Below the pieces are notes generated by a model. That model saw nothing but the letters and a program-made list of their open reading frames with translations, had not been told where the DNA came from and made no database searches. A stretch of DNA of 36,661 bases from Bryobacterales bacterium (GTDB lineage Bacteria; Acidobacteriota; Terriglobia; Bryobacterales; Bryobacteraceae): NCBI GenBank assembly GCA_003136215.1, contig PLDO01000395.1, forward strand, positions 1-36,661, read 5' to 3'. The position numbers were made by a program, and so were the translations under genes. Shown here piece after piece: positions 1-8,020 of this stretch (positions within the stretch are counted from its first letter, which is position 1; each line of letters opens with the position of its first letter).

Positions 1-1395
1 CAGAAGGAGCACGAGCAGATCTATCCCCAGCCCGGCTGGGTGGAGCACGACGCCAATGAAATCTGGCGGCGCACGCGCGAGGTCATCTCTCTCGCCCTGG
101 AGGAGCGCGCCCTCGTAGCCAGTGACCTTGCCGCCATCGGCATCACCAACCAGCGCGAAACCACCGTCGTGTGGGACCGCCACAGCGGCGCCCCCGTATA
201 TAACGCCCTGGTCTGGCAGGATACCCGCACCGCCGGCGCGGTGGCGGAGCTGGCGCGCGACGGCGGTCCCGGCCGCTTCCGCGCCAAGACCGGCCTGCCC
301 CTGGCCACCTATTTCAGCGCCCTCAAAATCCGCTGGATTCTGGACAACGTCCCCGGCGCCCGTGCCCGCGCCGAAGGCGGCGACCTGCTGTTCGGCAACA
401 TCGATACCTTCGTCCTGTGGAATCTCACCGGTGGGCTGCATCTCACCGATTGCACCAATGCCAGCCGCACCCAGTTGATGAACCTGGAGACCCTGGACTG
501 GGACGACGAGCTGCTCGCCGCCTTCCGCATTCCGCGCTCAATCCTGCCGCGCATCGCATCGAGCAGCGAGGTTTATGGCCAGGCATCCCTCGACTGCGTG
601 AAGGGCGTCCCCGTCGCCGGCATCCTGGGCGATCAGCAGGCGGCGCTGGTGGGCCAGACCTGCTTCCATCCGGGCGAGGCCAAGAATACCTACGGCACCG
701 GCTGTTTCCTGCTCATGAACACCGGAACCAAACCGGTGCCCTCGCAGCACGGCATGTTGACCACTGTGGCGTACCGCTTCGACGGGCAGCCCGCGGTGTA
801 TGCGCTGGAAGGCAGCGTGGCCATTACCGGAGCCCTGGTACAGTGGATCCGCGACAACTTCGGGCTGATCGAAAAGAGCAGCGATATCGAGGTGCTGGCG
901 CGCACCGTGAAGGATAACGGCGGGGTCTATTTCGTGCCCGCCTTCAGCGGCCTCTACGCGCCTTATTGGAAGGACAACGCGCGCGGCGTCATCGCCGGCC
1001 TCACGCGCTACACCAACAAAGGCCACCTGGCCCGCGCCGTCCTCGAAGCGACCGCCTTTCAGACGCGCGAGGTGGTGGACGCCATGGAGAAGGATTCCGG
1101 TATCCCGCTCGATGTTCTGCGCACCGATGGCGGCATGGTGTCCAACGATCTGCTCATGCAGTTCCAGGCGGACATCCTGGACCGTCCCGTAGTGCGGCCC
1201 GCCGTGCAGGAAACCACCGCGCTCGGCGCCGCCTACGCCGCCGGACTCGCTGTCGGATTCTTCGCGGGATTCGACGATCTGCGCGCCCGCTGGAGCGTGG
1301 ATCATACCTGGAAGCCGCAAATGGAATCGGCCCGGCGCCAGGAATTGTACGCGTTCTGGAAGAAAGCGGTCACCCGGTCGTTCGACTGGCTGTAA
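1..1395 (+). CDS. glpK: Glycerol kinase, 5' end cut by window edge
   Basis: Cytoplasmic enzyme that phosphorylates glycerol to sn-glycerol 3-phosphate with ATP, trapping it in the cell. The reading frame is open from base 1 and begins with [13 protein letters not shown], a hallmark near residue 60 of FGGY-family glycerol kinases, so roughly 50 N-terminal residues lie outside the window. Other family segments are [13 protein letters not shown], the ADP-binding-side segment [18 protein letters not shown], and [21 protein letters not shown] near the C terminus. About 464 of the usual 500 residues are visible and nothing is broken. The gene is followed after 15 bases by the glycerol facilitator, so the two are almost certainly co-transcribed and form an uptake-and-trap module. 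No glycerol-3-phosphate dehydrogenase gene is visible here. Confidence 0.96.
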   Translation, partial: QKEHEQIYPQPGWVEHDANEIWRRTREVISLALEERALVASDLAAIGITNQRETTVVWDRHSGAPVYNALVWQDTRTAGAVAELARDGGPGRFRAKTGLPLATYFSALKIRWILDNVPGARARAEGGDLLFGNIDTFVLWNLTGGLHLTDCTNASRTQLMNLETLDWDDELLAAFRIPRSILPRIASSSEVYGQASLDCVKGVPVAGILGDQQAALVGQTCFHPGEAKNTYGTGCFLLMNTGTKPVPSQHGMLTTVAYRFDGQPAVYALEGSVAITGALVQWIRDNFGLIEKSSDIEVLARTVKDNGGVYFVPAFSGLYAPYWKDNARGVIAGLTRYTNKGHLARAVLEATAFQTREVVDAMEKDSGIPLDVLRTDGGMVSNDLLMQFQADILDRPVVRPAVQETTALGAAYAAGLAVGFFAGFDDLRARWSVDHTWKPQMESARRQELYAFWKKAVTRSFDWL

Positions 1396-1410
1396 ACACA
1401 CGAGGAGCCA

Positions 1411-2133
1411 ATGGCATCGAGATTCTTCGGGGAGTTCATGGGGACGATGATCCTCATTCTGATGGGCAACGGCGTGGTGGCCAATGTGTTGCTGAAGCGC
1501 AGCAAGGCCGAAGGCGCCGGCTGGCTGGCCATCACCGCGGGATGGGCCTTCGCGGTGATGACGGGCGTCTTCACCGCCATCGCTTGCGGCAGTCCGGACG
1601 CGCACCTCAACCCCGCCGTCACGCTGGGGTTAGCCGTCAAGACCGGCGATTTCTCGCTTCTCGCGCCCTTCGTGGTGGCGCAAATGCTTGGCGCCATGGC
1701 CGGCGCCGTCCTGGTCTGGCTGAATTTCCTGCCGCATTGGGCGGTCACGCCCGATACCGACGCCAAGTTCGCGTGCTTCGGCACCGCCCCCGCCATCGAT
1801 AGCCGCGGTCCCAACCTGTTCTCCGAAGCGCTCGGCGCCTTCGTCCTGATTCTGGTGGTGTCGGCGATCGGCTCCAAAGCCACCGGCACGGTGCCGCCCG
1901 GTCTCGGACCCTATCTGGTGGGCATGCTGGTGTGGGCCATCGGTCTCTCGCTCGGCGGCACCACCGGGTATGCCATCAATCCCGCGCGCGATCTGGGCCC
2001 GCGCATCATGCACGCCGTCCTGCCGATTGCCACCAAAGGCGCCACTAACTGGAGCTACGCTCCGGTCCCCGTCATCGGCCCCCTGGTCGGCGGAGCCGTG
2101 GCGGGTCTGCTTTCCAGAGTGGTGGGGTTGTAG
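1411..2133 (+). CDS. glpF: Glycerol uptake facilitator (aquaglyceroporin, MIP family)
   Basis: Inner-membrane channel for passive glycerol entry. The 240-residue protein has both half-helix signatures of the MIP family: HLNPAVTLG in the first half and AINPARDLGPR in the second. The Asp after the second NPAR is the feature that separates glycerol facilitators from water-selective aquaporins, so GlpF is preferred over AqpZ. Six hydrophobic segments are evident. The ATG at 1411 is preceded by GAGGAG, a good ribosome binding site, 15 bases after the kinase stop. The gene pairs with glpK for glycerol uptake. Confidence 0.95.
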   Translation: MASRFFGEFMGTMILILMGNGVVANVLLKRSKAEGAGWLAITAGWAFAVMTGVFTAIACGSPDAHLNPAVTLGLAVKTGDFSLLAPFVVAQMLGAMAGAVLVWLNFLPHWAVTPDTDAKFACFGTAPAIDSRGPNLFSEALGAFVLILVVSAIGSKATGTVPPGLGPYLVGMLVWAIGLSLGGTTGYAINPARDLGPRIMHAVLPIATKGATNWSYAPVPVIGPLVGGAVAGLLSRVVGL

Positions 2134-2140
2134 GAATGCT

Positions 2141-2485
2141 TTATGCCGCGATCCGGTTGGCCGGCGCCAGCGACGAGTTCAGCGCCCAACGTACCTGGCG
2201 GGCTTCGAACGGGGTGCCGCAATAATCCGCCGCTCCCTGTTCCAACGCATGCAGCCAGGCGCTGACCTCCGGCACACGGCTGACGACGATCACGGGCACC
2301 CCGGGGTGGCTCCGCTGGGCGCCAATCAGGTCTGTCTCGGGCGCGAAGATGAGTTGGATTTCGGCGGAGTCGTCCGCGACGGTGCCCTGGTCGGCACACT
2401 TCACGCTTTGTCCCAGTTGAAGCAAAACCCTGCTGAGTTCGTCGGCCATGGTAGTGTCCAGGCCGGCAAGGAGAATGGTCGCCAT
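2141..2485 (-). CDS. Stand-alone degenerate receiver-domain (CheY-like) protein
   Basis: A 114-residue protein with the fold signature of a response-regulator receiver domain. It has an N-terminal hydrophobic strand (MATILLAG), a VIVVSRVPEVSAW segment matching the beta4 region, and GAADYCGTPF matching the usual GAxDYLxKPF at beta5. Key residues are altered. The segment that should carry the phospho-accepting Asp reads AEIQLIFAPETD with no Asp after the hydrophobic strand, the early acidic pair is missing, and the conserved Lys of KPF is Thr. It therefore looks like a pseudo-receiver that cannot be phosphorylated in the normal way. The start has a GAGGTG site just upstream. It converges on glpF with 7 bases between the stops. 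There is no output domain and no neighbouring histidine kinase. Confidence 0.75.
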   Translation of the reverse strand: MATILLAGLDTTMADELSRVLLQLGQSVKCADQGTVADDSAEIQLIFAPETDLIGAQRSHPGVPVIVVSRVPEVSAWLHALEQGAADYCGTPFEARQVRWALNSSLAPANRIAA

Positions 2486-2539
2486 AGTGCACCTCTTTGC
2501 GGGGGAATTCGAAAGGGCAACAAGGCCAATCTGGTCCTA

Positions 2540-2569
2540 ATAGTACTGTATTCTGGCCGATTATTCCAA
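2540..2569 (-). promoter_or_regulatory. Candidate sigma70 promoter for the pseudo-receiver gene
   Basis: On the minus strand, TTGGAA (2564-2569) and TACTAT (2540-2545) are separated by 18 bases. Transcription would start near 2533, leaving a leader of about 45 bases before the ATG at 2485. The stretch is clearly AT-richer than its surroundings. This is a pattern match only. Confidence 0.4.
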
Positions 2570-2618
2570 TCAGTATTTTTGATGGCGCGTATTATCGAAC
2601 ACGGTTTCGCCTCCCGGC

Positions 2619-3311
2619 CTACCACTCCACCGGCTTGCCGGGTTCCAGCGGCCACACCGCCGTTTCCAGGCCGAGGATGCGCTCCCGCAGGTCGTCGGGC
2701 CGTCCGGTGAGCGGCGGAAACGTGCCGAAGTGCATGGGAATTACCTTCTTCGGGCGCAGCAACCGGCACGCCAGCGCCGCCTCGCGCGGACCCATCGTGA
2801 AGAGGTCTCCGATCGGCAGGAAGACCAGTTCCGGGTGGTAAAGCTGCTCGATCAGCGCCATATCGGAAAAAACGTTCGTGTCGCCCGCGAAATAAAGCGC
2901 GCGATTGTCGGGCAGGCGCAGCACGTAGCCCGCCGCCTCCCCGCCGTACACGATCTTGCCTTCGTCCAGGATGCCGCAACTGTGGATGGCGTGCGTCATG
3001 GTCACCGTGACCTCGCCCACTTTCTGCGACCCGCCCTTGTTCATGGCGCGGGTATTCTTGACGCCCTTCGATTCCAGCCAGGCGGCGGTTTCATAAATCG
3101 CCACCACCTCGGGCGCGAATCGCGCAGCCAGCGGCACGGCGTCGTGGATGTGGTCGAAGTGCCCGTGCGAGATGCAAATCGTATCCACCCGCGGGATCTT
3201 GTGTCCCTTCGGGTATGCCGGGTTCCCCTCGATCCAGGGATCCATGACGATGACTTGTCCGGAGGGCAGCCGGAACTGAAAAGTACCATGACCGAGCCAG
3301 GTGATTTCCAT
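2619..3311 (-). CDS. UPF0173-type metal-dependent hydrolase (metallo-beta-lactamase fold)
   Basis: A 230-residue cytoplasmic protein of the UPF0173/UlaG-like branch of the metallo-beta-lactamase superfamily. It starts MEITWLGHGTF, the usual N terminus of the family, so the ATG at 3311 is chosen over an upstream in-frame ATG that would run into the neighbouring toxin gene. The metal-binding motif SHGHFDHIHD is intact, followed by THAIHSCG, AGDTNVFSD and MHFGTFPPLTG, which supply the remaining ligands. The natural substrate of UPF0173 proteins is not established, and nothing in the neighbourhood points to one. No clear Shine-Dalgarno sequence precedes the start. Confidence 0.92.
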   Translation of the reverse strand: MEITWLGHGTFQFRLPSGQVIVMDPWIEGNPAYPKGHKIPRVDTICISHGHFDHIHDAVPLAARFAPEVVAIYETAAWLESKGVKNTRAMNKGGSQKVGEVTVTMTHAIHSCGILDEGKIVYGGEAAGYVLRLPDNRALYFAGDTNVFSDMALIEQLYHPELVFLPIGDLFTMGPREAALACRLLRPKKVIPMHFGTFPPLTGRPDDLRERILGLETAVWPLEPGKPVEW

Positions 3312-3357
3312 ATCTGAATTATGCCGTGATTTCCGGTGCGCTGGAGGTGTGCCCGCG

Positions 3358-3798
3358 CTATGCAACGTCGCTGGGCTGAATCGCCGTGATACCCTGGTAA
3401 CGGCGGAAGTCATTGGGGTTGTAGGTGAGGATGCGATCGATCCCGTGAACTCTCATCGCGGCGACAAGTCTGGCGTCGTGAACCTGTACTCCCTTCACGT
3501 CGTGCTGCACGACCAGCTGTCGCCATTCAGAATAGACATCTGGCGTATCGTGCAAGAGGGTGAGGATGGCTTCGAGGCCGCTCAATCGCCGGGCTGTCTC
3601 CTCGACTCGAAGCCCCAGGCCATTCCTATCCGCGGGGCGCGTGCAAACATTCCAAAACTCCGCGATATTTTGAAGAAATATGCACACCGGCTCTTCCGCG
3701 GCCAGGAAGAACTCCAGTGCCCTGATGGATTCCTCATGCCCAGGATGGCTCTGCTGAACGCTGAAGATCAGTACGTTGCTGTCGACGAGAACGGACAC
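3358..3798 (-). CDS. vapC: PIN-domain ribonuclease, VapC-like toxin
   Basis: A 146-residue PIN domain. The acidic Mg-binding residues are in place: DSN at the N terminus (Asp6), NIAEF (Glu near residue 47), VHDARLVAAM (Asp near 108) and LTYNPNDF (Asp near 129). Such proteins cleave RNA, often tRNA or rRNA, when released from the cognate antitoxin. Its start lies 3 bases after the stop of the upstream antitoxin-like gene, the usual antitoxin-toxin order. It could also be a solitary PIN nuclease, but the spacing argues for a pair. Confidence 0.88.
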   Translation of the reverse strand: MSVLVDSNVLIFSVQQSHPGHEESIRALEFFLAAEEPVCIFLQNIAEFWNVCTRPADRNGLGLRVEETARRLSGLEAILTLLHDTPDVYSEWRQLVVQHDVKGVQVHDARLVAAMRVHGIDRILTYNPNDFRRYQGITAIQPSDVA

Positions 3799-3801
3799 GC
3801 G

Positions 3802-4056
3802 TCAGTCTCGCCGATACAGGTTCTCACGGCTCACGTCCTGAAGAGTGAGGACCGGCAAGTCAGCCGGAAAGCTGCTTGCCCAATTACGAAAAGCCTTCGC
3901 TTTTTCGCTGCCCGTTAATGGGTGAGGAGCATTCGTCGTGGCAGAGCGGGCCTCGCGTTCCAGAACATCCTCGATGAAGCGCTGTACTGGCACGCCGATA
4001 GCGCGCGCGTGAGCGGCCAGTTTCGCTTCAAGTTCGGGCCTGATGTCCATGTTCAT
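3802..4056 (-). CDS. Probable antitoxin of the VapC-like toxin
   Basis: An 84-residue protein directly upstream of the PIN toxin. The first 35 residues (MDIRPELEAKLAAHARAIG, then a helix ending VLEREA) resemble a ribbon-helix-helix DNA-binding N terminus with a short strand followed by two helices. The C-terminal half, rich in Trp, Phe and Pro, would be the toxin-binding tail. The ATG at 4056 could be replaced by a second in-frame ATG at 4050. The family is not certain; the call rests on size, position, spacing and the N-terminal pattern. Autorepression by the toxin-antitoxin complex would be expected, but no clear operator was found in the 56 bases upstream. Confidence 0.75.
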   Translation of the reverse strand: MNMDIRPELEAKLAAHARAIGVPVQRFIEDVLEREARSATTNAPHPLTGSEKAKAFRNWASSFPADLPVLTLQDVSRENLYRRD

Positions 4057-4112
4057 ACCGGCAACGCCCCTACGTGATCCATGATAACAGGGTCAGGGTA
4101 GAGCGAAGCGGG

Positions 4113-5171
4113 TCACCTGTGCTTCCCGGACTTGTAGATGTCCCTGGCCGCCTTGTGCATCTGTTTCCATTTCCGTTTGCGCTCCAGCGCCAGCAAAGGA
4201 TTGGCCAGCGCCTCGTGGCGTTGCGCTTCGCCACGCAGTTTGCGGTAGCTCTCCCACCGCTCGGGTGCCAGCGTCCCGTCACTCAGCGCGCTCTCCACCG
4301 CGCACCCCGGCTCGCCGGTGTGCGAACAATCGCGGTAACGGCACTCTTCAGCCAGACTGGCGACCTCATCGAAAGCTTGGTCCACGGCACTCTCGCTCGC
4401 CCAAAGCTGCAATTCGCGCATTCCCGGAGTGTCGATCAGCGCTCCTCCCGCGGGCAGCGGGATGAGTTCCCGGTGCGTAGTAGTATGGCGTCCGCGGCTG
4501 TCCGTTTCACGCACCTCCGCGGTGCGCAGGCGTTCCTCGCCCGTCAGGCAGTTCACCAGCGACGATTTGCCCACGCCGCTCGATCCCACAAGCGCCACGG
4601 TGCGGCCGTCGGCCAGATACGGGAGCAGCGCGCTCAGGCCCTCGGCGTTTCGCGTGTGTGCCGCCACCACGGGCGTGGCGCCGGCCACCGCCGCGGTTTC
4701 GGCCAGCCGCCCGGCCACGTCGGCGCAGAGGTCGCTCTTATTCAGCACCACGACGGATTCGGCGCCGCTTTCCACGGCCAGCGTCAGGTAGCGCTCCAGC
4801 CTTCGCAGGTTGAAATCGCCATCCAGCCCGCATACCAGAAAAAGCAGATCGATGTTGGCGGCGATGGGTTGCTGGTCTTCGCGCCGCCCCGGCGCGCGCC
4901 GGGCGAACAGGGTGCGCCGCGGCAGGACGGCTTCGACCGTCGCCTGCTGCGCGTCGATCACCCGCGCGGCCACCCAATCGCCCACTACCGGCATGGCGGC
5001 GCGGGTGGCCGCGTGGTACCAGAGCGAGCCGCTCGGTTCGGCGTCGAGGTCGCCCGCTTCCACGATCAGGCGGTATTGATCGCGATGTGAAAAAGTGACG
5101 CGCGCCAGCGTGAGGCCGGGCGCGAGAGAGGCGCGCAGTTCCGCGGTCGCGCCGAGACGTTCGAGATTCAT
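4113..5171 (-). CDS. rsgA: Ribosome small-subunit GTPase RsgA (YjeQ)
   Basis: Circularly permuted GTPase that checks late 30S subunit maturation. The 352-residue protein shows an OB-fold N terminus (about 10-85, including VVGDWVA). The permuted motif order follows: G4 NKSD (144-147), G1 GSSGVGKSSLVN (from about 196), a switch segment with DSRGRHTTTHRE, and G3 DTPGMREL. The zinc knuckle follows with CRYRDCSHTGEPGC. Length and motif set are normal. It is a single gene whose start faces the divergently transcribed aldolase across 161 bases. Confidence 0.96.
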   Translation of the reverse strand: MNLERLGATAELRASLAPGLTLARVTFSHRDQYRLIVEAGDLDAEPSGSLWYHAATRAAMPVVGDWVAARVIDAQQATVEAVLPRRTLFARRAPGRREDQQPIAANIDLLFLVCGLDGDFNLRRLERYLTLAVESGAESVVVLNKSDLCADVAGRLAETAAVAGATPVVAAHTRNAEGLSALLPYLADGRTVALVGSSGVGKSSLVNCLTGEERLRTAEVRETDSRGRHTTTHRELIPLPAGGALIDTPGMRELQLWASESAVDQAFDEVASLAEECRYRDCSHTGEPGCAVESALSDGTLAPERWESYRKLRGEAQRHEALANPLLALERKRKWKQMHKAARDIYKSGKHR

Positions 5172-5332
5172 GACTGTGACTCCAGGAGTTGCGGTGGACG
5201 GTGGGACGCCGCATCCGGAGAACGCACTACTCCCGCGAATCGCGCTGCGCGCAGCGGCGGGTCACGGCACGTTCACCCGGAACTGGATTATCGGACAGTC
5301 ATAGGCAGTGGAATCAAGATAGCATAGAACTC

Positions 5333-6106
5333 ATGCGCATCAATACGACCAGGGAACGGCTCGCCAAAGGCGAGGTAGTGTACGGCTGCGGGCTGCAAGT
5401 GTACCGGGCGCCCGAGATTCCCCGCGCCTTCGCGGCGGCGGGCTTCGACTACGTGTTCATCGATATGGAGCACGGCTCATTCAACCTGGAAACCGCCCAC
5501 GACATGATCACTGCCTGCAAGCTGGCCGGCATCACGCCCATCGTGCGCGTCGGCGAGGTGCAGTATACGCTCTGCGCCCGCCTGCTCGACCAGGGCGCGC
5601 AGGGCATTATTCTACCGCGCGTGGAAGATCCCCAGGCGCTCGAAGAGGCTCTCAGCTGGCTGCGCTTTCCGCCGCTCGGAATCCGAGGCTTCGGGATCAA
5701 TCCCACCATGGTGGATTACGAAGCGCGCAGCATGCCCGAGATCATCGAGCATCAGAACCGCGAGACCCTTTCCGTGGTGCAGTTTGAAACTGTGCGCGCC
5801 GTGGAACGCGCCGACGAGTTGCTCTCGTTGAAGGGCCTGGACGTGGTCATGATCGGCCCGGCCGATCTCTCCATCTCTCTCGGAATTCCCGGCCAGTTCG
5901 ATAACCCGCTGCTCATCCGGACGGTGGACAAGGTGATCGAACGCTGCAACGCGCACGGCGTGGTGCCGGGCATCCAGACGCGCGGCATCGCCATGGCGAA
6001 AATGTGGGTGGAGCGTGGCATGCGCTTTGTAGGCGTGGCGGCGGAGCACGTGTTCCTGCTGGAGAAGTGCAAGGAAGCCATCGCGACACTGCGGGGTGGC
6101 AAGTAA
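5333..6106 (+). CDS. HpcH/HpaI aldolase/citrate lyase family protein
   Basis: A 257-residue class II pyruvate-type aldolase (2-oxo-acid lyase such as HpcH, GarL or RhmA). Motifs are FIDMEHGSFN with the catalytic His, IVRVGE with the substrate-binding Arg, a metal-binding Glu in VQFETVRA and the partner Asp in GPADLSISLG, then GVAAEHVFLL near the end. The exact aldehyde partner cannot be read from sequence. The ATG at 5333 matches the family N terminus (MRINTTRERLAKGE). There is no Shine-Dalgarno sequence, but TAGCAT ends 7 bases before the ATG, so the mRNA may be leaderless. The sugar isomerase/epimerase 8 bases downstream suggests a shared sugar or sugar-acid catabolic route. Confidence 0.9.
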   Translation: MRINTTRERLAKGEVVYGCGLQVYRAPEIPRAFAAAGFDYVFIDMEHGSFNLETAHDMITACKLAGITPIVRVGEVQYTLCARLLDQGAQGIILPRVEDPQALEEALSWLRFPPLGIRGFGINPTMVDYEARSMPEIIEHQNRETLSVVQFETVRAVERADELLSLKGLDVVMIGPADLSISLGIPGQFDNPLLIRTVDKVIERCNAHGVVPGIQTRGIAMAKMWVERGMRFVGVAAEHVFLLEKCKEAIATLRGGK

Positions 6107-6114
6107 GGAGGGTT

Positions 6115-7125
6115 ATGGACCGGTTTCCGCTGGGCTACAACACGTATTCCATTCGCGCGCTGCGCTGGAACGACCTGCAGTTGATCGAGTATGCCGGCAC
6201 CCTGAAACTGGACGCGATTTTCCTGCAGGACTCCATCGACCCGGGTAGCGAAGATCCGGCCCACTGGAAGGCTGTGAAGGACGCGGCGGCGCGCGCCGGA
6301 CTGTGGCTGGGCACCGGCGGCGGCGCCGTGCTGCCGAAGGATACCAGCGAATTCTCCCGCTCCGTGAAACTGCTGAGCGGCTCCGTGAAGCGCGCCGCCG
6401 GCATGGGGTCGCCCGTAGTGCGCATGCTGCTGGCCGGCGATCGCGAGCATTTGCCGCCTGGTCCGCCGGCGCAGCACATCGAGACGATGATCAAGGTCCT
6501 GCGCGCGGTGCGTAGCCAAGCCGTGGACGCCGGCGTCAGGTTCGCCATCGAGAATCACAAGGATCTGCTGTGCTGGGAGACGCGCCAAGTCATCGACGGG
6601 GCGGGGAAGGAGTTCGTCGGCTCGTACCTCGATACCGGGAACCCGGTTTTCGTCATGGAAGACCCCATGCAAACCGTGGAGACGCTCGGTCCGGTGGCGG
6701 TGATGCTGCATTTGCGGGATTCGGTGGTCTACGAATCACGCGGCGGGATTGCCGTGCAGTGGGTGCCGCTTGGCGAAGGCGTAGTCGATTTCAAGGCGAT
6801 CCTTGCCAAGGCGCGCGAGATCTGCCCGCCGCTCGCCGTCTTCAACAAACCGATTACCGGCCGTCCCCCGGCAATTCTGCCGGTGTGGGACCCCGAGTTC
6901 ATGAAGAAGTATACCGACGTGCGCGCGGCGGACTTCGCGCGCTTCCTGGCGCTGGCCAAAAAGGGCGGCCCCTACGAGCGCCACATGGTCATCGAGGATG
7001 TGCCCGGCAAAGCCGCCGAACCATTGACCGCCGCCCTTATCTACCAGCAGCGCGAGCACATGGAAAGGGGCGTCGAGTACTGCAGGAAAGTCCTCGACCT
7101 CGGCATCCGCTGGCGCGCGGCATAA
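6115..7125 (+). CDS. Sugar phosphate isomerase/epimerase (xylose isomerase-like TIM barrel)
   Basis: A 336-residue protein of the AP-endonuclease-2/xylose isomerase-like barrel family. Recognisable pieces are GYNTYSIRALRW at the first strand, FAIENHKD with a metal-ligand Glu, SYLDTGNPVF, MLHLRDSVV with the ligand His, and the late GEGVVDFKAIL segment. Such enzymes isomerise or epimerise keto-sugars; the substrate is unknown. The start at 6115 is set by a strong AAGGAGG site at 6105-6111 that overlaps the stop of the aldolase gene, so the two are co-transcribed and probably translationally coupled. Confidence 0.88.
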   Translation: MDRFPLGYNTYSIRALRWNDLQLIEYAGTLKLDAIFLQDSIDPGSEDPAHWKAVKDAAARAGLWLGTGGGAVLPKDTSEFSRSVKLLSGSVKRAAGMGSPVVRMLLAGDREHLPPGPPAQHIETMIKVLRAVRSQAVDAGVRFAIENHKDLLCWETRQVIDGAGKEFVGSYLDTGNPVFVMEDPMQTVETLGPVAVMLHLRDSVVYESRGGIAVQWVPLGEGVVDFKAILAKAREICPPLAVFNKPITGRPPAILPVWDPEFMKKYTDVRAADFARFLALAKKGGPYERHMVIEDVPGKAAEPLTAALIYQQREHMERGVEYCRKVLDLGIRWRAA

Positions 7126-7156
7126 CCCGGCGGCGCGTTATCTGCGCCCTGCCAGG

Positions 7157-7450
7157 CTAGTGCCAGTGTCCTTCCACTAAGACCCAGCCTTGCCTTTGGT
7201 GTACATAGTGATGCGATACCCAGTGGGCATGTTCGCGCGGAGGCTGTTCCCACCGTCCTTGATTCCAGTTGTAAGCGTGCCCGTCCCAACGGTGGTACCC
7301 GGATTGCCACACATACCCGCGGTTGGGCGGCGGTCCCCGCCTCTCGTATACCGCATGCGGTGGCCCGACGCGGATATATACCGCGGCCGCCGAGGCGCTG
7401 AACGCCAGCGCGCCTGCAAAAACCAATCCTAACAACCGCTTCATCAGCAT
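7157..7450 (-). CDS. Small secreted YXWGXW-repeat-like protein
   Basis: A 97-residue exported protein with a clear signal peptide (residues 1-22: Lys-Arg followed by a hydrophobic stretch ending SASAAA). The mature part is rich in Trp, Tyr, His and Gly, with repeated blocks of the kind GYVWxxGYHRWDG and GWVLVEGHWH, typical of the YXWGXW repeat proteins found in many proteobacteria and acidobacteria. Their function is unknown; they are probably periplasmic or outer-membrane-associated. It lies 36 bases downstream of the GlsB-like gene on the same strand. Confidence 0.82.
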   Translation of the reverse strand: MLMKRLLGLVFAGALAFSASAAAVYIRVGPPHAVYERRGPPPNRGYVWQSGYHRWDGHAYNWNQGRWEQPPREHAHWVSHHYVHQRQGWVLVEGHWH

Positions 7451-7486
7451 AATAAGTTCTCCTTTACCGAAAATAAGACAAGCGTA

Positions 7487-7744
7487 TTAGAACGCTCTTC
7501 TCCGTCTTAGGGCGTGATAGAGCACAAGTAGAATTACCGAGCCGGTCACCGCCACGAAGAGACTGTAGATGTTGAGTCCCCTTACGCCGGGGGCGCCGAA
7601 GATGTGGAACAGCCATCCGCCGGCAAAGGCTCCCACTACACCCAGCAGGATGTCCATCAGGAAGCCTTCACCTCTGCGGTTTACCAGCTTGCTGGCAATG
7701 AACCCGGCCACCAGGCCTAGGACAATCCAAGCCAAAAATGACAT
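7487..7744 (-). CDS. GlsB/YeaQ/YmgE-type small membrane protein
   Basis: An 85-residue protein of the transglycosylase-associated/GlsB family with three membrane segments: FLAWIVLGLVAGFIASKLV, then ILLGVVGAFAGGWLFHIFG, then YSLFVAVTGSVILLVLYHAL. The family-typical GxxGA/FxGG pattern is in the middle helix and an Arg-rich tail ends the protein. It is usually stress-induced; the molecular role is undefined. The start at 7744 is supported by GGGAG a few bases upstream and by family length. The same frame stays open upstream to an ATG at 7867, which would add a signal-peptide-like extension. Confidence 0.88.
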   Translation of the reverse strand: MSFLAWIVLGLVAGFIASKLVNRRGEGFLMDILLGVVGAFAGGWLFHIFGAPGVRGLNIYSLFVAVTGSVILLVLYHALRRRRAF

Positions 7745-8020
7745 GGTGTCTCCCTCTTTTCCCGTCAACGAACGAAATGAAGAAGAGGTGCGGCCGTAGG
7801 CGTCGCTTGCCCATGCGGAACAGAGCGCAAGCGCAAGGAAGGTGCGAAGTTTTCCTGTTTGGTTCATATGGTTGTCCACTCTCGGGAATTGTATGTGCAC
7901 GTGCGTGGCCGTAGGCAAAACGCTGCCAATCCTCCGGCCGCGTAGGGGAGCCATCAGTTTGTATACGGTAAAACTTGCCGTTCAGCGAGTGCCGGCACGC
8001 TTGTGTATCATGCCGTCCAC
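7745..8020. other. 276-base gap between the GlsB-like gene and the sedolisin gene
   Basis: No independent gene is convincing here. On the minus strand an in-frame extension of the GlsB-like gene runs from an ATG at 7867 and starts MNQTGKLRTFLALALC, ending in AWASDAYG, which resembles a signal peptide. No ribosome binding site precedes that ATG. The gap is less GC-rich than its flanks, so promoter elements for the GlsB-like gene may lie here, but no hexamer pair stood out. Confidence 0.35.

Noticed and set aside
538-1605. Long minus-strand open frame opposite glpK
   Set aside because: It is antisense to a clearly conserved gene, rich in His, Gly and Arg as expected from GC-rich third positions, and matches no family.
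3358-4056. Toxin-antitoxin pair as a mobile-island marker
   Set aside because: No integrase, tRNA, direct repeat or composition shift surrounds it; it looks like an isolated VapBC-type pair.
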